Shown one piece after another: positions 24,631-36,100 of a stretch of 64,000 nucleotides of DNA (its first letter is position 1; each line of letters opens with the position of its first letter). A program made the position numbers and the translations under genes. This DNA comes from Branchinecta lynchi (taxonomy: Eukaryota; Arthropoda; Branchiopoda; Anostraca; Branchinectidae). The DNA is taken from assembly GCA_023053575.1 (NCBI GenBank), contig JAKZAP010000021.1, positions 19,716,212 to 19,780,211 of the forward strand. Direction: 5' to 3'. The notes under the pieces were generated by a model. The model was not told the DNA's origin and searched no databases. It worked only from the letters and a program-made list of their open reading frames with translations.

Positions 24631-24794
24631 ACTATATTAAAGCGAGCGCCTTCGGCGAAATTTTTCAATTCGGCTTTTTTCTGCCAAATCCAACTATTTC
24701 CCGCACAGATTCTTGCTTATAATGTTTCTCAAATCCTTAGTCTAAAACTTAAGAAAACCCTAACTGAATGGCACGCCCTTCCAAACAAGAATAT

Positions 24795-25846
24795 CTGATC
24801 CAGATAACTGGGTCTTGTCTTCGCCAGACTCCTTGAACATTTTTACTATTAAAATTCAGAAACAGATTAAGGCCAAATAGCCAATCATCTGAGAAAACCA
24901 AGTTCAGATATGTGTGTTTACCCCTATAAGTCATATCTGTTTTGACGAAAACTTTCTTCCACTTCTGCCAATTTCCCGGTTTCGGCCGACTCCGGAACTA
25001 TGTGTCCGGCGAAAAAAGAAAGCTCAAAAACAAACTCAGGGTATCTTCTTTCCCCAATAATGAACATCTAATCAATTTCAAATAAGAATTTAACTTATAA
25101 CAAATTTTCCGACTCCAGCCGGATTCCGGTCGAACTAAATGTCCGGGTAAAAATGATTATCACACACGGATTCAGCATCTCTTCTTACCCCTAAATCGGA
25201 TATCTAATCAACTACAAATAAAACTTTAACTTTCAAAAATGTTCCGGTTTTGGCCGGGTTCCGGGCGAACTACATGTCCGGGTAGAAAATTGTTTTCACA
25301 TAACTGTTCAGCATGTCTTCTTGCACTAAACCGAACATCTAATCAACTCCAAATAAAACTTTTAATTTTAACAAGCTTTCCGGTTTGGGCCGGATTCCGG
25401 ACGAACTACTTGTCCGTCGAGAAAATGATTTTCACCATCATGTTCAGCATGTCTTTCAAATCAAATATCTAATCAACTTAAACTAAAACTTTTACTTTCA
25501 ACAAACTTTCCGGTTTTGGCCTGATTCCGGGCGAACTACTTGTCTGATGACAAAATGGTTTTCATCATCGTGTTCAGCATGTCTTCTTACTCCATAATCG
25601 ACTATCACATTAGTTGTTTCAAACTATTTTGTTTGCCCCTTAATTTGAACCCCCACCCCTAAATGTAGGGCTATAAAGCCCACCTAAGAACTCGACTGGT
25701 CCGATGACCCAACGAATCCTCACACCAGGTTTCACCAAAATATCTCATTCCCTTCGAGAGTTATCGTGCTTACATACGGACGGACAGACGGACAACTTTT
25801 GCGATGTCATAGGTATCCCTCCACTTACGTTTTGGGATCCCAAAAA
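24795..25846 (-). mobile_element. GGGATCCC-ended minisatellite element, copy 3 (reverse)
   Basis: Its outer end is ACGTTTTGGGATCCCAAAAA near 25840, preceded on the plus strand by GACGGACAGACGGACAAC. Several tandem units follow leftward (GGCCGGATTCCGG, CGAACTACTTGTCCG, TTCAGCATGTCTTCTTAC). The left side aligns with the copy at 27924 from AATATCTGATCCAGATAACT but lacks the terminal GGGATCCC, so the copy is truncated there. Confidence 0.7.
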
Positions 25847-25849
25847 CGG

Positions 25850-27060
25850 AGAAAACTACCAAAGGCGCCGCGGGCGAAGTTTTGGGAAACATTTAGGATT
25901 GATCATCTTTTGGGGATCCCAAATGAAATGGCAGTAACCAGAGTCTTACTCGACCATCTTCTCTCAATTCTTATAAAGAAGATTTATGTTCAAACCTTGC
26001 CATGCAGGATAAAAAGAAAATCAATTTACTTTTCCGATAAAGAATTAGATATTTTTGTACAAATCCAGATAATGTTGTGAAATTCGAGTATTGTAACCTT
26101 ATTAAAATGATGGCAAGATTACGAAAATCGGGGCAAAATTTTGGTCGTGAGATTTCCAAAAAAGTCGGGAGATCACCCGAGAAATCGGGAGTAGTGAAAG
26201 CACTGGGTACAGCCCCCCCCCCCCCCACCTTTTGATATTCTGCCAAAATTTTTACCAAAGTTATTCGGTAATTGTTCGATATCTTGCCACAGGGACAACC
26301 TGCCACATCGACATCTCGCCACAGTTGGAGATCTCGCCACATTTATAGCATAAAATACTTTATTCAATGACTATTTAGTCGTTTTAAAATTTTGAATGAA
26401 GCAGATAATTATGGAATCCCTCTCAATAAGTCAAGTGCGCTGCTGCGGTATACGTACTGACAATTCTTTCGATTCTCCGGTTAGTCTTCAAATATTAGCT
26501 GTGCTCTTTGACACGGGAGTTCTCACCGGTGGTCTCCGTTTATTCTTATAAGGCGTTTTTGCTTAAACACCGGCGACTATTCGCTAGTCTTATAACCCGT
26601 TTTTGAACTAACCGATGTCCGGTTTGTCTCACTGGTGCGGACTAACCAGAACCTGCTCGAGAGCCCGGATTACCGAGAAGTTAGCAACTTTTCGTCAATT
26701 GACAGGGTTTCGCGCAAAACCCAGAATTTAGGCAGTTTTTGCACTCAGCGGTGACTACCCACCGGAGAACAACCTGCCTTGATTCGTCGACCGTCAGCCT
26801 TTCGCAAAGTTGTCTAGCTATCAACCTTCTATGTTGTTGGTTCGTGGAAGGTGCCCAGTTACTCGATCGGTCATGTTCCAAAGAGAAGTTGCTAACCGAG
26901 CCGGTCTTTCAACATTCCCACGTAGTCTCCCGATGTAGGTCTCAACGGATGAAAAACTGAAAGGATTAGTTAGAAGATCCAAATTCCCTTGGGTCAACTG
27001 GAGCTAAATGTCTATCATATTTTTTGTTTTTTTTTCTTCTCCTTTTTTTTTTTGTTGTAC
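25850..27060. other. Intergenic DNA with inverted TGTGGCGAG motifs
   Basis: Near 26280-26345 the sequence repeats TCTTGCCACAGGGAC, CCTGCCACATCG and TCTCGCCACAGTTGG. These are inverted relatives of the GTGGCGA series at 27180-27310. A C run sits at about 26214. The stretch 26410-26950 has no recognisable gene. Confidence 0.5.
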
Positions 27061-27132
27061 TCCGTCACTAGGGCCACACACCCTCCATTGTTTTTGACGG
27101 GTAATAAACAGATTGATTGATTGATTGATTGA
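27050..27132 (+). mobile_element. 3' end of a retroelement with (GATT)n tail
   Basis: CTAGGGCCACACACCCTCC is followed by GGGTAATAAACA and then a perfect (GATT)n run at 27111-27132. An AATAAA leading straight into a simple-repeat tail is the pattern of several LINE 3' ends in this window. No protein part could be attached to it with confidence. Confidence 0.5.
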
Positions 27133-27179
27133 TCATATTTTTTGTATATTTTTTTTATTTTTTACCTAGAACATTATTT

Positions 27180-27310
27180 TTGTGGCGAGTTGTCCGTATA
27201 GCGAGTTGGTCATGTGGCAAGTCGCCCCTGTGGCGAAATGACACTGTGGCAAGTTATCGGTGTGGCTAGTTTTCGGTGTGGCGACTTGTCGGTTCACCGT
27301 TGTCGCTGTG
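27180..27310. repeat. Short repeats of GTGTGGCGAGTT type
   Basis: At least seven variants of TGTGGCAAGTN appear at 15-20 bp spacing. The same motif occurs inverted at 26280-26345, so the intervening 0.8 kb is flanked by inverted short-repeat clusters. Confidence 0.55.
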
Positions 27311-27387
27311 GCATTGTTCTTAAAGAACAATGAGTCGTTAAGTGGGAAAAATGTGTCTTGAAACAAAAAAAGAGTTTGACTAGCCTT

Positions 27388-27663
27388 GCTGGAGCCACTT
27401 CCAGGCCATCTGGTCTTCAGCCTGGGCGAAACTAGAGTTAGGCTTCTCCAACGCCTGTTCGATGGGGTATGGCGCCAGTGTTGGCGCGTCCGAGGGGTCG
27501 GTGCCGCTCTCGAGTAGTCGAGTGGGAATAATTTCTTTCCATCTGGCGCCTGGTCTGCCTCTTGGGCGTTTCCAGCCGTGGGCGGTTGGGCTGAAATCGT
27601 GAACGACCCTTACTGGAGTCGTGGCTGACAAACAAAGCATGTGGCCGTACGAGCGGAGGGACC
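27388..27663 (-). mobile_element. C-terminal fragment of an RTE/Jockey-type retrotransposon protein
   Basis: Read on the minus strand the frame gives SLRSYGHMLCLS, then GWKRPRGRPGARWKEII, then DQMAWKWLQQG. The order YGHxxxL ... RPRGRPxxRW ... W is the usual C-terminal signature of RTE-like LINE polyproteins. The fragment is short and has no RT motifs. It may come from the same clade as the relic at 12440-13620. Confidence 0.6.
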
Positions 27664-27923
27664 TAAATCAAAGCCTCATTTTTGTTGCAATAGTGCTGCC
27701 GCATCGGTGCTGCGGCACTTCTTTACTTCTGCACAAGCTACTTCTGCACAAGCTGTGGTTTCGGATTCACTGCCAGCAAGATTTCTTCTTGGTTGAAGTG
27801 GCACCTTTCAGGGAAGCATAAGAAGCGCTGCCGTCTTCCTCGGAAGTACTGCTGTGCAAAATGAATGTAGAAAGAATCAGCCTGGAAGCGGCCAAGAAGT
27901 GGACCAGCAGCGTGCAACAAAAA

Positions 27924-29089
27924 CAAGACCAAAGGTTTCGATGGGATCCCAAAAATTCAATATCTGATCCAGACAACTGGGTCTTGTCTTAGCCAGATCC
28001 AGTCTTCGCCAGACTCCTTGAACATTTTTACAATTAAAATTCAGAAACAGATTAAGGCCAAATAGCTAATCACCTGAGAAAACCAAGTTCAGATTTGGAT
28101 TCAGCATGTGTGTTTACCATTTACCCCTATAAGTCATATCTGTTTTGACGAAAACTTCCTGCCACTTCTGCCAATTTCCCGGTTCCGGCCGAACTCCAGA
28201 ACTACTTGTCCGGCAAAAAAAGAAAGCTATGTCCGGGTAAAATACGATTGTCATACAGGGGCTCAGCATCTCTTCTTACCCCTAAATCGCTTATCTAATC
28301 AACTAGAAATAAAACTTTGACTTCCAACAGTTTTCCGATTTTGGCCGGATTCCGGACGAACTACATGTCCGGGTAGAAACTTGTTTTCACATAAGTGTTC
28401 AGCATGTCTTCTTGCCCTAAATCGAACATCTAATCAATTCCAGATAAAACTTTTAATTTTGACAAACTTTCCGGTTTGTGCCGGATTCCGGTCGAAATAC
28501 TTGTACGTCGAGAAAATAGTTTTCACCATCGTCTTCAGCATGTCTTCCTACCCCTAAATCAACATCTAATCAATTTCAAATAAAACTTTTACTTTCAACA
28601 AACTTTCCGGTTTGGGCCGGATTCCGGGCAAAATACTTGTCCGTCGAGAAAATAATTTTCACCATCTTCTTCAGCATGTCTTCCTACCCCTAAATCGAAC
28701 ATCTAATCAACTTCAAATAAAACTTTTACTTTCAAAAAACTTTCCGGTTTTGGCCGGATTCCGGGCGAACTACTTGTCCGATGACAAAATGGTTTTCACC
28801 ATCGTGTTCAGCATGTCTTCTTACCCCATAATCGACTATCACATTAGCTGTTTCAAAATATTTTGTTTGTCCCTTAATTTGAATCCCCTCCCCCACCCCT
28901 AAATGTAGAGCTACAAAGCCCATCTACGAACTTGACTGGTATGACGACCCAACGAACCCTCACACCAAGTTTCATCAAAATATCTCATTCCCTTCGAGAG
29001 TTATCGTGCTTACAGACGGACGGACGGACAGACGGACAACTTTTGCGATGTCATAGGTATCCCTCCAGTTACGTTTTGGGATCCCAAAA
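27924..29089 (-). mobile_element. GGGATCCC-ended minisatellite element, copy 4 (reverse, both ends present)
   Basis: This is the most complete reverse copy. The plus-strand left edge is AACAAGACCAAAGGTTTCGA then TGGGATCCC, the right edge is ACGTTTTGGGATCCCAAAAA, and tandem 110-120 bp units lie between. Its right edge lies only about 240 bp upstream of the first coding exon of the RdRP fusion gene, so the element abuts or forms part of that gene's promoter region. Confidence 0.75.
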
Positions 29090-29095
29090 ACGAAT

Positions 29096-29250
29096 TGCTC
29101 CTGATGGGGCTGACCGCTGAAGACTATCTGGACTTCGAACTCAACTTTTGCATATCAATTATGCCTGACAAAAAAACGCCAAGTTCTGCCTATATTTCTC
29201 ACCGTCATCTGTGCACGAAAACGAAAACGTCCTGAACGTGTACCTCCAGC
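29096..29250 (+). promoter_or_regulatory. Candidate 5' UTR exon of the RdRP fusion gene, with a short upstream ORF
   Basis: A CCAGC/GTAAGA donor at 29250/29251 and a TTATTTCCAG acceptor ending at 29330 would remove an 80-bp intron just ahead of the start codon. An upstream ATG at 29161 opens a 24-codon frame ending in TGA at 29235, out of frame with the main start. If transcribed, it could damp translation. The transcription start site is not identifiable, and no TATA box stands out between the minisatellite element and this exon. Confidence 0.4.
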
Positions 29251-29330
29251 GTAAGACTGTGTGACTTGCCGTCGCAAGCATGTTTACAATTTTCTGGCTG
29301 ATCTCTTAATAATCTTTATTTTATTTCCAG

Positions 29331-30146
29331 CATCGCCGGACCTCGCACCATGGATTGTAGCAAGTGTAGAAGGACGCTGTTTACAGCTGATCAGCTTTTT
29401 TTCTACCACCAATCAGAAAAGCAAATTCACCTGTCCTTGAAGCCTGAACTGCGGGCAACTATAGAAAACTGTTCACTTATTATAGTTGCGGACAAACCGA
29501 AAAGTATTGTTGCAAACTGTAAATTTTGTGGTTTTAAACTGGGAAAAGTACTGCCTTTTGGCCCGAGTGGCACCAGTTTCATTGCATTCGGTACCGAGAA
29601 GGTCCAACTCTGTGGGAGACAGCTGGGGGGAAAGGACCAGTGGAGAGACTACCTCGGACTGTATAATGTCGAACAGAGGAACAATGAATCTTTCTTCGGC
29701 TTCGCAAAAGTCGCTCCTCAAGCTCCTGTCAGAACAGAGACTACAGTTGCATCGATTCGCTTTGCCTCGCGATCGAGTCTCAACGATTTCAGCTGGTCCT
29801 TGCCACATTCTTCAAAATATCCCCGAGATTACCAAATCACTGCCTACGTGGAGGCATTACTGCGAGACCTGATCGTCGTCATACCAACAGGAGCTGGTAA
29901 GACGCTCATTGCCGCGATGCTCCTAGCCAAAATGCGGGAGCTGAACCCAAGACTTCTCGGTGTGTTTGTTGTCGATCGAGTGCCCTTAGTCTTTCAGCAG
30001 GCTGATGCCATTGCCCTGGATACTCCCTTAAGAGTTTGCCGGCTCTGCGGGGAGAATCGCTCCCCCGCCACCTTGCGCGGGTTGCAGGACGGAAGTTTTG
30101 ATGCACTAGTGGCGACGGCTGGAGTTCTTAAAGAGGCCTTGAAAAG
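29331..30146 (+). CDS. Fusion gene exon 1: zinc domain and helicase motifs Q, I, Ia, Ib
   Basis: Residues 1-265. C3xxC6 and C57xxC60-G form two zinc pairs about 50 residues apart, with an LFTADQL stretch after the first and a G-x-x-L-G after the second. That layout resembles the RIG-I/DRH C-terminal domain and, more distantly, Yippee/CULT zinc folds. The helicase follows: YPRDYQITAYVEALL (Q-like), PTGAGKT at 179-185 (Walker A), VFVVDRVPLVFQQ (Ia) and ATAGVLKEAL (Ib). The exon ends at a GTAAGC donor in phase 2. The start codon lies 20 bp inside the exon. The frame stays open upstream as far as the acceptor, so an in-frame upstream extension is possible but not needed. Confidence 0.9.
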
Positions 30147-33100
30147 GTAAGCCAAATCTAACCTTCTTCCGTATCCGACGGTGGGACGATCCTCGTATAA
30201 TAATAATTATAATTATTTATGGGAAAAAGCCTAATGCGACCATACAACAGACGCCTGAAGCGCCAACAACGATTTATACCACTAAAAATTAAAACACAAA
30301 CTATTTTCTTCTTTTCATTGCATCCAAAACGAAAAATACGACCTCATAAATTACGCTTTTATTTAAAGATACCAGGGAGGAGAACACCACCAACCGTCCC
30401 AACTACAGCCAATGAGGGTGTAAACAATCTTATTAGGAGTCCTCATTATATCAAACATCTGTAATAAAAATCTACCTATCTGTCTATTTATTTATCTTTA
30501 CTTATTCTTTATTTGTTTAATGATAAGTTTGAATATCCGGAATATAACTGAAGTATCGCTAGGGGATAGAGGAGGTGTGTGGGAATGGGGTTCAGTATTT
30601 TTGAGCAATTCATGGACTTCGAAAACTTGTGCAGTTTGCAGTTCGCCAGTAATTTTAATTATGGACTAAATGGTCTTGAAAATAGCCCGTCGTGTTAAAA
30701 GTAGAATCTGTCAGATAGCCTATTGTTGCTGTGGAAACAAAACAGTTGGGTTTACCCTTTGTCTTTTTCAGGAAGGACCTGTCAGTGTCCAACTTCTCTT
30801 GCATCGTCTTCGACGAATGCCACCACGCTTCTGGATCCCACCCCTATACTGAACTTCTTCAGATGATTCAGGGGATTCCTTCGTCCTCGCGACCTCGGAT
30901 ACTTGGACTCTCTGCTTCCCCTTTCCCCGCCTTAACCCCTTATAAGGCCCAGGACAGCCTGCGAACTTTTTTGGAAACCTATCGGCCCGCTGTCGTATTT
31001 CGTCCCGAAGCACCTCGCCTTGTCCAGCAACCTGACAAGTGGGAGATTATCGACAACTCCAACGACATCGACTCTTACATCAATATTGCCATTCGACTTT
31101 TCAACGAGCTCACGCAACAAGTCCCGAGCTTGGGTGGGAATCCAGTGATCCTCAACCTCTTTAACTCCAATGTGCTGAAAGGTCAGTTGAGAGCAGTCAG
31201 GAGTGGAGTGACGTATTTAAGTCAGACTGAGCAGAAACTGATAGATGACCTGATATTGGTTTTGATTTCGGTTGAAGTCGCCCCACAGATGGGGGTTAAG
31301 GAAGCAGTGAGTGTTCTTACTTCTGCCACAAATGGACGGATCAGAGATTTAGTAGACGCGTTTAGGAACTACGCCGACGCAGCCCCAAAACTGAAGCGCC
31401 TTGATGCATACTTGAGCCGCTGCGACACAAACTCACGCGTTTTGCTTTTTGTTAACACGAGAGAAATGGCCCGCCGACTTTTCCGATTCGCGCGGGACAA
31501 ATTTCCGCATTTGAATCCTGCGCGTGTCGTCGGACATGGCGGCCACGACGGGATGCAATGGGAGGAAGAACAAGTTGGATGTTTAGCCGACTTTGAGAAA
31601 GGTCACTGCAATCTGATTATCTGCACCTCTGTCCTTGAAGAAGGCTTAGACGTTCCCGAATGTGATCTGGTCATACGCTACTCAAGTGGAGTGTCTCTGA
31701 TTAAGTATATCCAGACCCGTGGAAGGGCAAGGCGCTCTGAGAGTCAGTTCGTCGTGTTCCTCGATTCCCGCGAGCGAAGTCGAATTCAGCAGTTGGAGAT
31801 AGAGGAGCGAATCATGGACGATATCCTGAGCAGCCACGCCCGCCAGGTTGGACTTCCGTCCAATCAGGCCACGGATATTATTGATGGGCTCTTGAAATCG
31901 AAGCCAGAGTTGAAACAGAAAGGTGGAAAGAAGAGAGGGGGAGCTGTGCAGGACACGTGCGCTCTGAAGCTAGTGGTGGCGGATCTCGAAACCATCGATG
32001 CGGATTTTCAGGTAATTTTCTATCTCCTCTTTAGTCACGTGCGTCTCCTTGACGATTTTTTTTCTGCTTAAATCAAGATTTTACTTTTGCTCAATTCAGT
32101 TCAGTTTATTTTAAAAAATTCCCTCAGTTTATTTTCAAAAAATTCCCTCATGGACGAAGCCGAACATTGAATTTTTTCGTCATGTACATCCTCATCACGT
32201 AACTCAACAATTAAAAACAATTATAACTAGTGTTATTCATTTGGTCAATCTACATGCGTCTCTCAGTAAAACTCATAAGTAAAACCTTTCTTCATACGCA
32301 ACATGTCAACTAATCTAAACAATATCATCAATTGTAATATCTACAATTCAATAACAACACACACAGAAATACGGTTAATTTATGAGGTGTTTTGGAATGC
32401 CCGTTGAAAAGATCTGTGAACGATGGAACAAAACTTTCTTTATATCGGTCGTGGGAACAGGGTAGTGACTGCAACTTTGGAACAGGCTCGGCAGTAGCTC
32501 GTGCCGGTCTTGGCCTAACAGGTAGATATTCATGGGGAAGAATTTCTCTAGACCAGGACTCTCCAACGATGTTGTTGCTAGTTCAACTTTAGCGTAAGAT
32601 TATTAAAGAAGAGAAAAAGGTATTTGTTGTGGCTCAGCTGTGTGTAGCGGTAGAGAAACTTTAAGGGTATACGTGGGTATACAATGGTAGCGCGGGTGGT
32701 GTGAGGCGGTTCTTTACCTTCGGTGGTAGGGCTATATACAACACAGGTTGATTTATGAATGAATGTTTATTTTACCTTTAAACGGTGTTACTATTCCACT
32801 CCTAAATACTAAGCCTGATATCGCTTACTAATCATAATCCTCCCTGTATGTCGACATCTGCTCTTCAGTTGCACTTTAACTGGAGTCGTACTAACACTGG
32901 ATACTGTAGACTAAGACGAAGACTAACACCGACGAGTAGATAACACTGACGAAAAACTCACTTACGAGTAACTAACTATCGAAGAACTAACTCTTGAAGA
33001 ACTCACTTTCGAAGAACTAACCTTTGCTAGTCCCAACTCCTGGCTTTTATAACTTTCCGTGATCCCGGTTAGGGAATTAGCGATCTTGCTAAATACTTGC

Positions 33101-36100
33101 AATCTTGTTAAAGCTTGTGCCAATATTGCTTACTCTGAGTCTGAATATATTTAGCGATCTTGCTAGATATTTGCAAGATTGCTAACATTTGCAATCTTGC
33201 TAAAACTTGTGCCAATATTGTTTACTCTGAGTCTGAAGATATTTAGCGATCTTGCTAAATCCGCGAGACCATAAATCTAGCACTCGTCATCTAAAGCTTA
33301 ATCGTGGGGACGTATACCAAGGGAGTTGTGACTTGCTGATCATCACAAGTGTTACGAACATCCGTTACATGTGGCCCCATCCAATTTCGCTGTCATTCGA
33401 TAGATAGATAGATAGATAGAAAGTTTATTTTAAAAATCGACTATCGTGGTTATAAACCAAATTTGCGATTATTGTCAAACAGACAGAAAAAACTACAATA
33501 TATGTGTAAAATGTCAGTACGCTTAAAAATTCAAACTTCGTTAAAATATTTCACGAACTCGGGAACAAAACTTTTTGCATATCTAGCGTGTTTTGTAGGT
33601 ACGGGACAGAGTTGGGAACCTTAGAACTTACCACTCGTTCTGGTCGACTTCTAACATTTTGATAGGGGGGAGGGAGGACTTGGGAGTGGAGAGGATGAGA
33701 TTCCATGGCTGAACCGAAGCCAGTGCTTAGCTCCTTTCTGCGCTCCTGCAGTGTTTTTAGGTTAAAATGTTTTAAAAGGTATGAGTAGGGAAGCTTTGGT
33801 CCACTATGAATAATAAGAAGAGCCCGCTTCTGTATTCTTTCTAGTTTATCTCTTTGTTCCTGCGATAATGAAAAATGCCAAACGGGTGCTGCGTATTCCA
33901 GGGTGGGTCTGATGAAAGAAGTATAAACTCGTAGTAGGTGACACTGGGGTATTTTCATTTTTGAAAGGAGTTTTAAGTTTTGTATTTCTGCATTGGCTCG
34001 TTTCAGCATGTCCTGACAGTGGGTTTCCCATTTTAGATCTGGGGTAATGGTAACACCCAGTAGCTTAATTTTCTCTGCCTTCCTTTTTTTCGGTATTTCT
34101 TCTTTGAAGGCAGGATTTGATTTTATGAAAGAAATAGTTAAAACCGCTGTTTTCGCGAAGTTAACTTTCATATCGCTATTCTGTGCCTCGTCTGCCACCT
34201 CTTGGATTATTAGCTTAGCATTACTCATTTGGGAACGATGACAGATTTCAACAATGCTCAAGTCGTCTACATACTTCCAACGGTTTTCCTCATCTACTGC
34301 AATATCATTTATCATTACTAAGAAAAGGAGAGGACCCAAAAGAGTCCCCTGAGTCACTCCACAGAAAAGCTTTTTCTTCCGAAAAAACACCCTTATACTT
34401 GGTTTTTTGTTTTCTTTTTTGGAGGAATCCAACAATAATTTTGATCAAGAAGGGGCTTACATTTAGTTTAATTAGCTTTTCCACGAGCATTTTGTGGTTA
34501 ATTAAGTCGAACCCTTTAGTAAAGTCAATTGCGATTAAATTTATCCATTTTTCTGTATCATCTAGGTTCCTTAAAATACAATCAATTAAACTTACCAGGT
34601 AATGGGATGTAGACGACTTCGGTCTGTTGCCGTATTGTCGTGGATCTAATTTACCAAGAATTTCTCCTTTTAACCACTTGGCTACAAACCATTCGTACAC
34701 CTTGCTGAAAGTGGGTGTAAGTGTGATGGGTCGGACCGAGTCGAAGCCTATTGGAGAGTCTTTTTTGGGGATTGGTGTCACGTAACCTACCTTCCACGTG
34801 TCAGGGTAAATTCCAGTCTCGGAGATTGCGTTAAATATATTCGTGAGCGGTAAAGCCAGTTTATCGGGGAAAGCCTTGATCAGTTCTATTGGAATGTCCA
34901 CTGGAGTTCTACTATTTCTTTTTAGTTTGCTCAATTTTTGCCAAGTGTTCATTTATTTGGGATGCAGTTATTTCGTCCGGTTGATCGAGATGGAAGTCTA
35001 TTGCATTCTCTGTTTTGCCACAGAGCCGTTTGACACCCTTATACTACTGATTGGGTTTCGACTGAAAAAGGTCATTCAGTTTCCTGCGATAGTAATTCTT
35101 GGCAGCGTTACGAGTTTTGTTTCTGATTTTGTTAGCTAGCGATCGTGCTTCTTGAAACTGCCCTTCCTTAACCAATTTTATTCTGTGTCTGATAAGTCCT
35201 TTCATTTCTGCGTTTATGTACGGCCGATCAGTGCAAACACATTTGAAAGATTTTTCCGGGAAACAGTTCTGATACTGGGTAATTAGTTGGCTTTGGAACA
35301 TTTCAGTTTTTTTTATTAATATCTTGAGCCTCGTCCAGTTCAGTCCAGGCTGTCTCGCTTAGCCATGTGCCGAATTTGAGAAGCCCTGAGTCTGTGATGG
35401 GCCTGTGAGTTACTTTTTCAACTTCATATTTTACTTTGAATGATGGGAGAGGGTTATACTCAATTGCCAGGTGATAGCTCTTACCTAATGACGGCAACGA
35501 TCGGGGCTCATCGTAAAACTCGTAAAACAGGTTTGAACATATAACATCGGGGTGGGTTTCTCCATGTGTCGTTGGGAAGTGCACAACCTGCTTTAATTGT
35601 TGGCTTTTTAACAAATACTGTAAATTTAATTCATTTTTGTCACCCATCATCATAATTCCTGCGTGTGGATATTTTGTAGTAATGTAATCGATGCTGAGCT
35701 GTAATTTTTCCACGAAGGTTCGCCGCGCTTCTGCCTTTTGCCCAGGCGAGTAGTAAAACACGCATAATATTAGTTCCCAACCAAGGTGTCAACACGTGTC
35801 ATCTAGGCAATAAATTTAGGTTATTGTCGGTAGATGGCGTGTGTTTCTTATCGTCATTGCGACCTACTTTGTTGCCTGGATGATGCTAATCCGCCATCAG
35901 CATCATCATGTCGGTATCTATTGGTCATCAACCTACCATCTTGTTGACAAAGACAAAGGAGATTTTTTTTATTCAGCTGAGAAGTATAGGTACATTTATT
36001 TTATTGAGAGAGAAAGAGAAGAGTGCCTCTGAGCCCTAGGCTACCAAGGACATTCCTAGCCCTCGTTTGTTGATTGGTTCTGAGAGTGGAAACTAAGGTC

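Noticed and set aside
24339..24722. Hydrophobic Tyr/Ile-rich membrane protein
   Set aside because: The frame is produced by an AT-only microsatellite.
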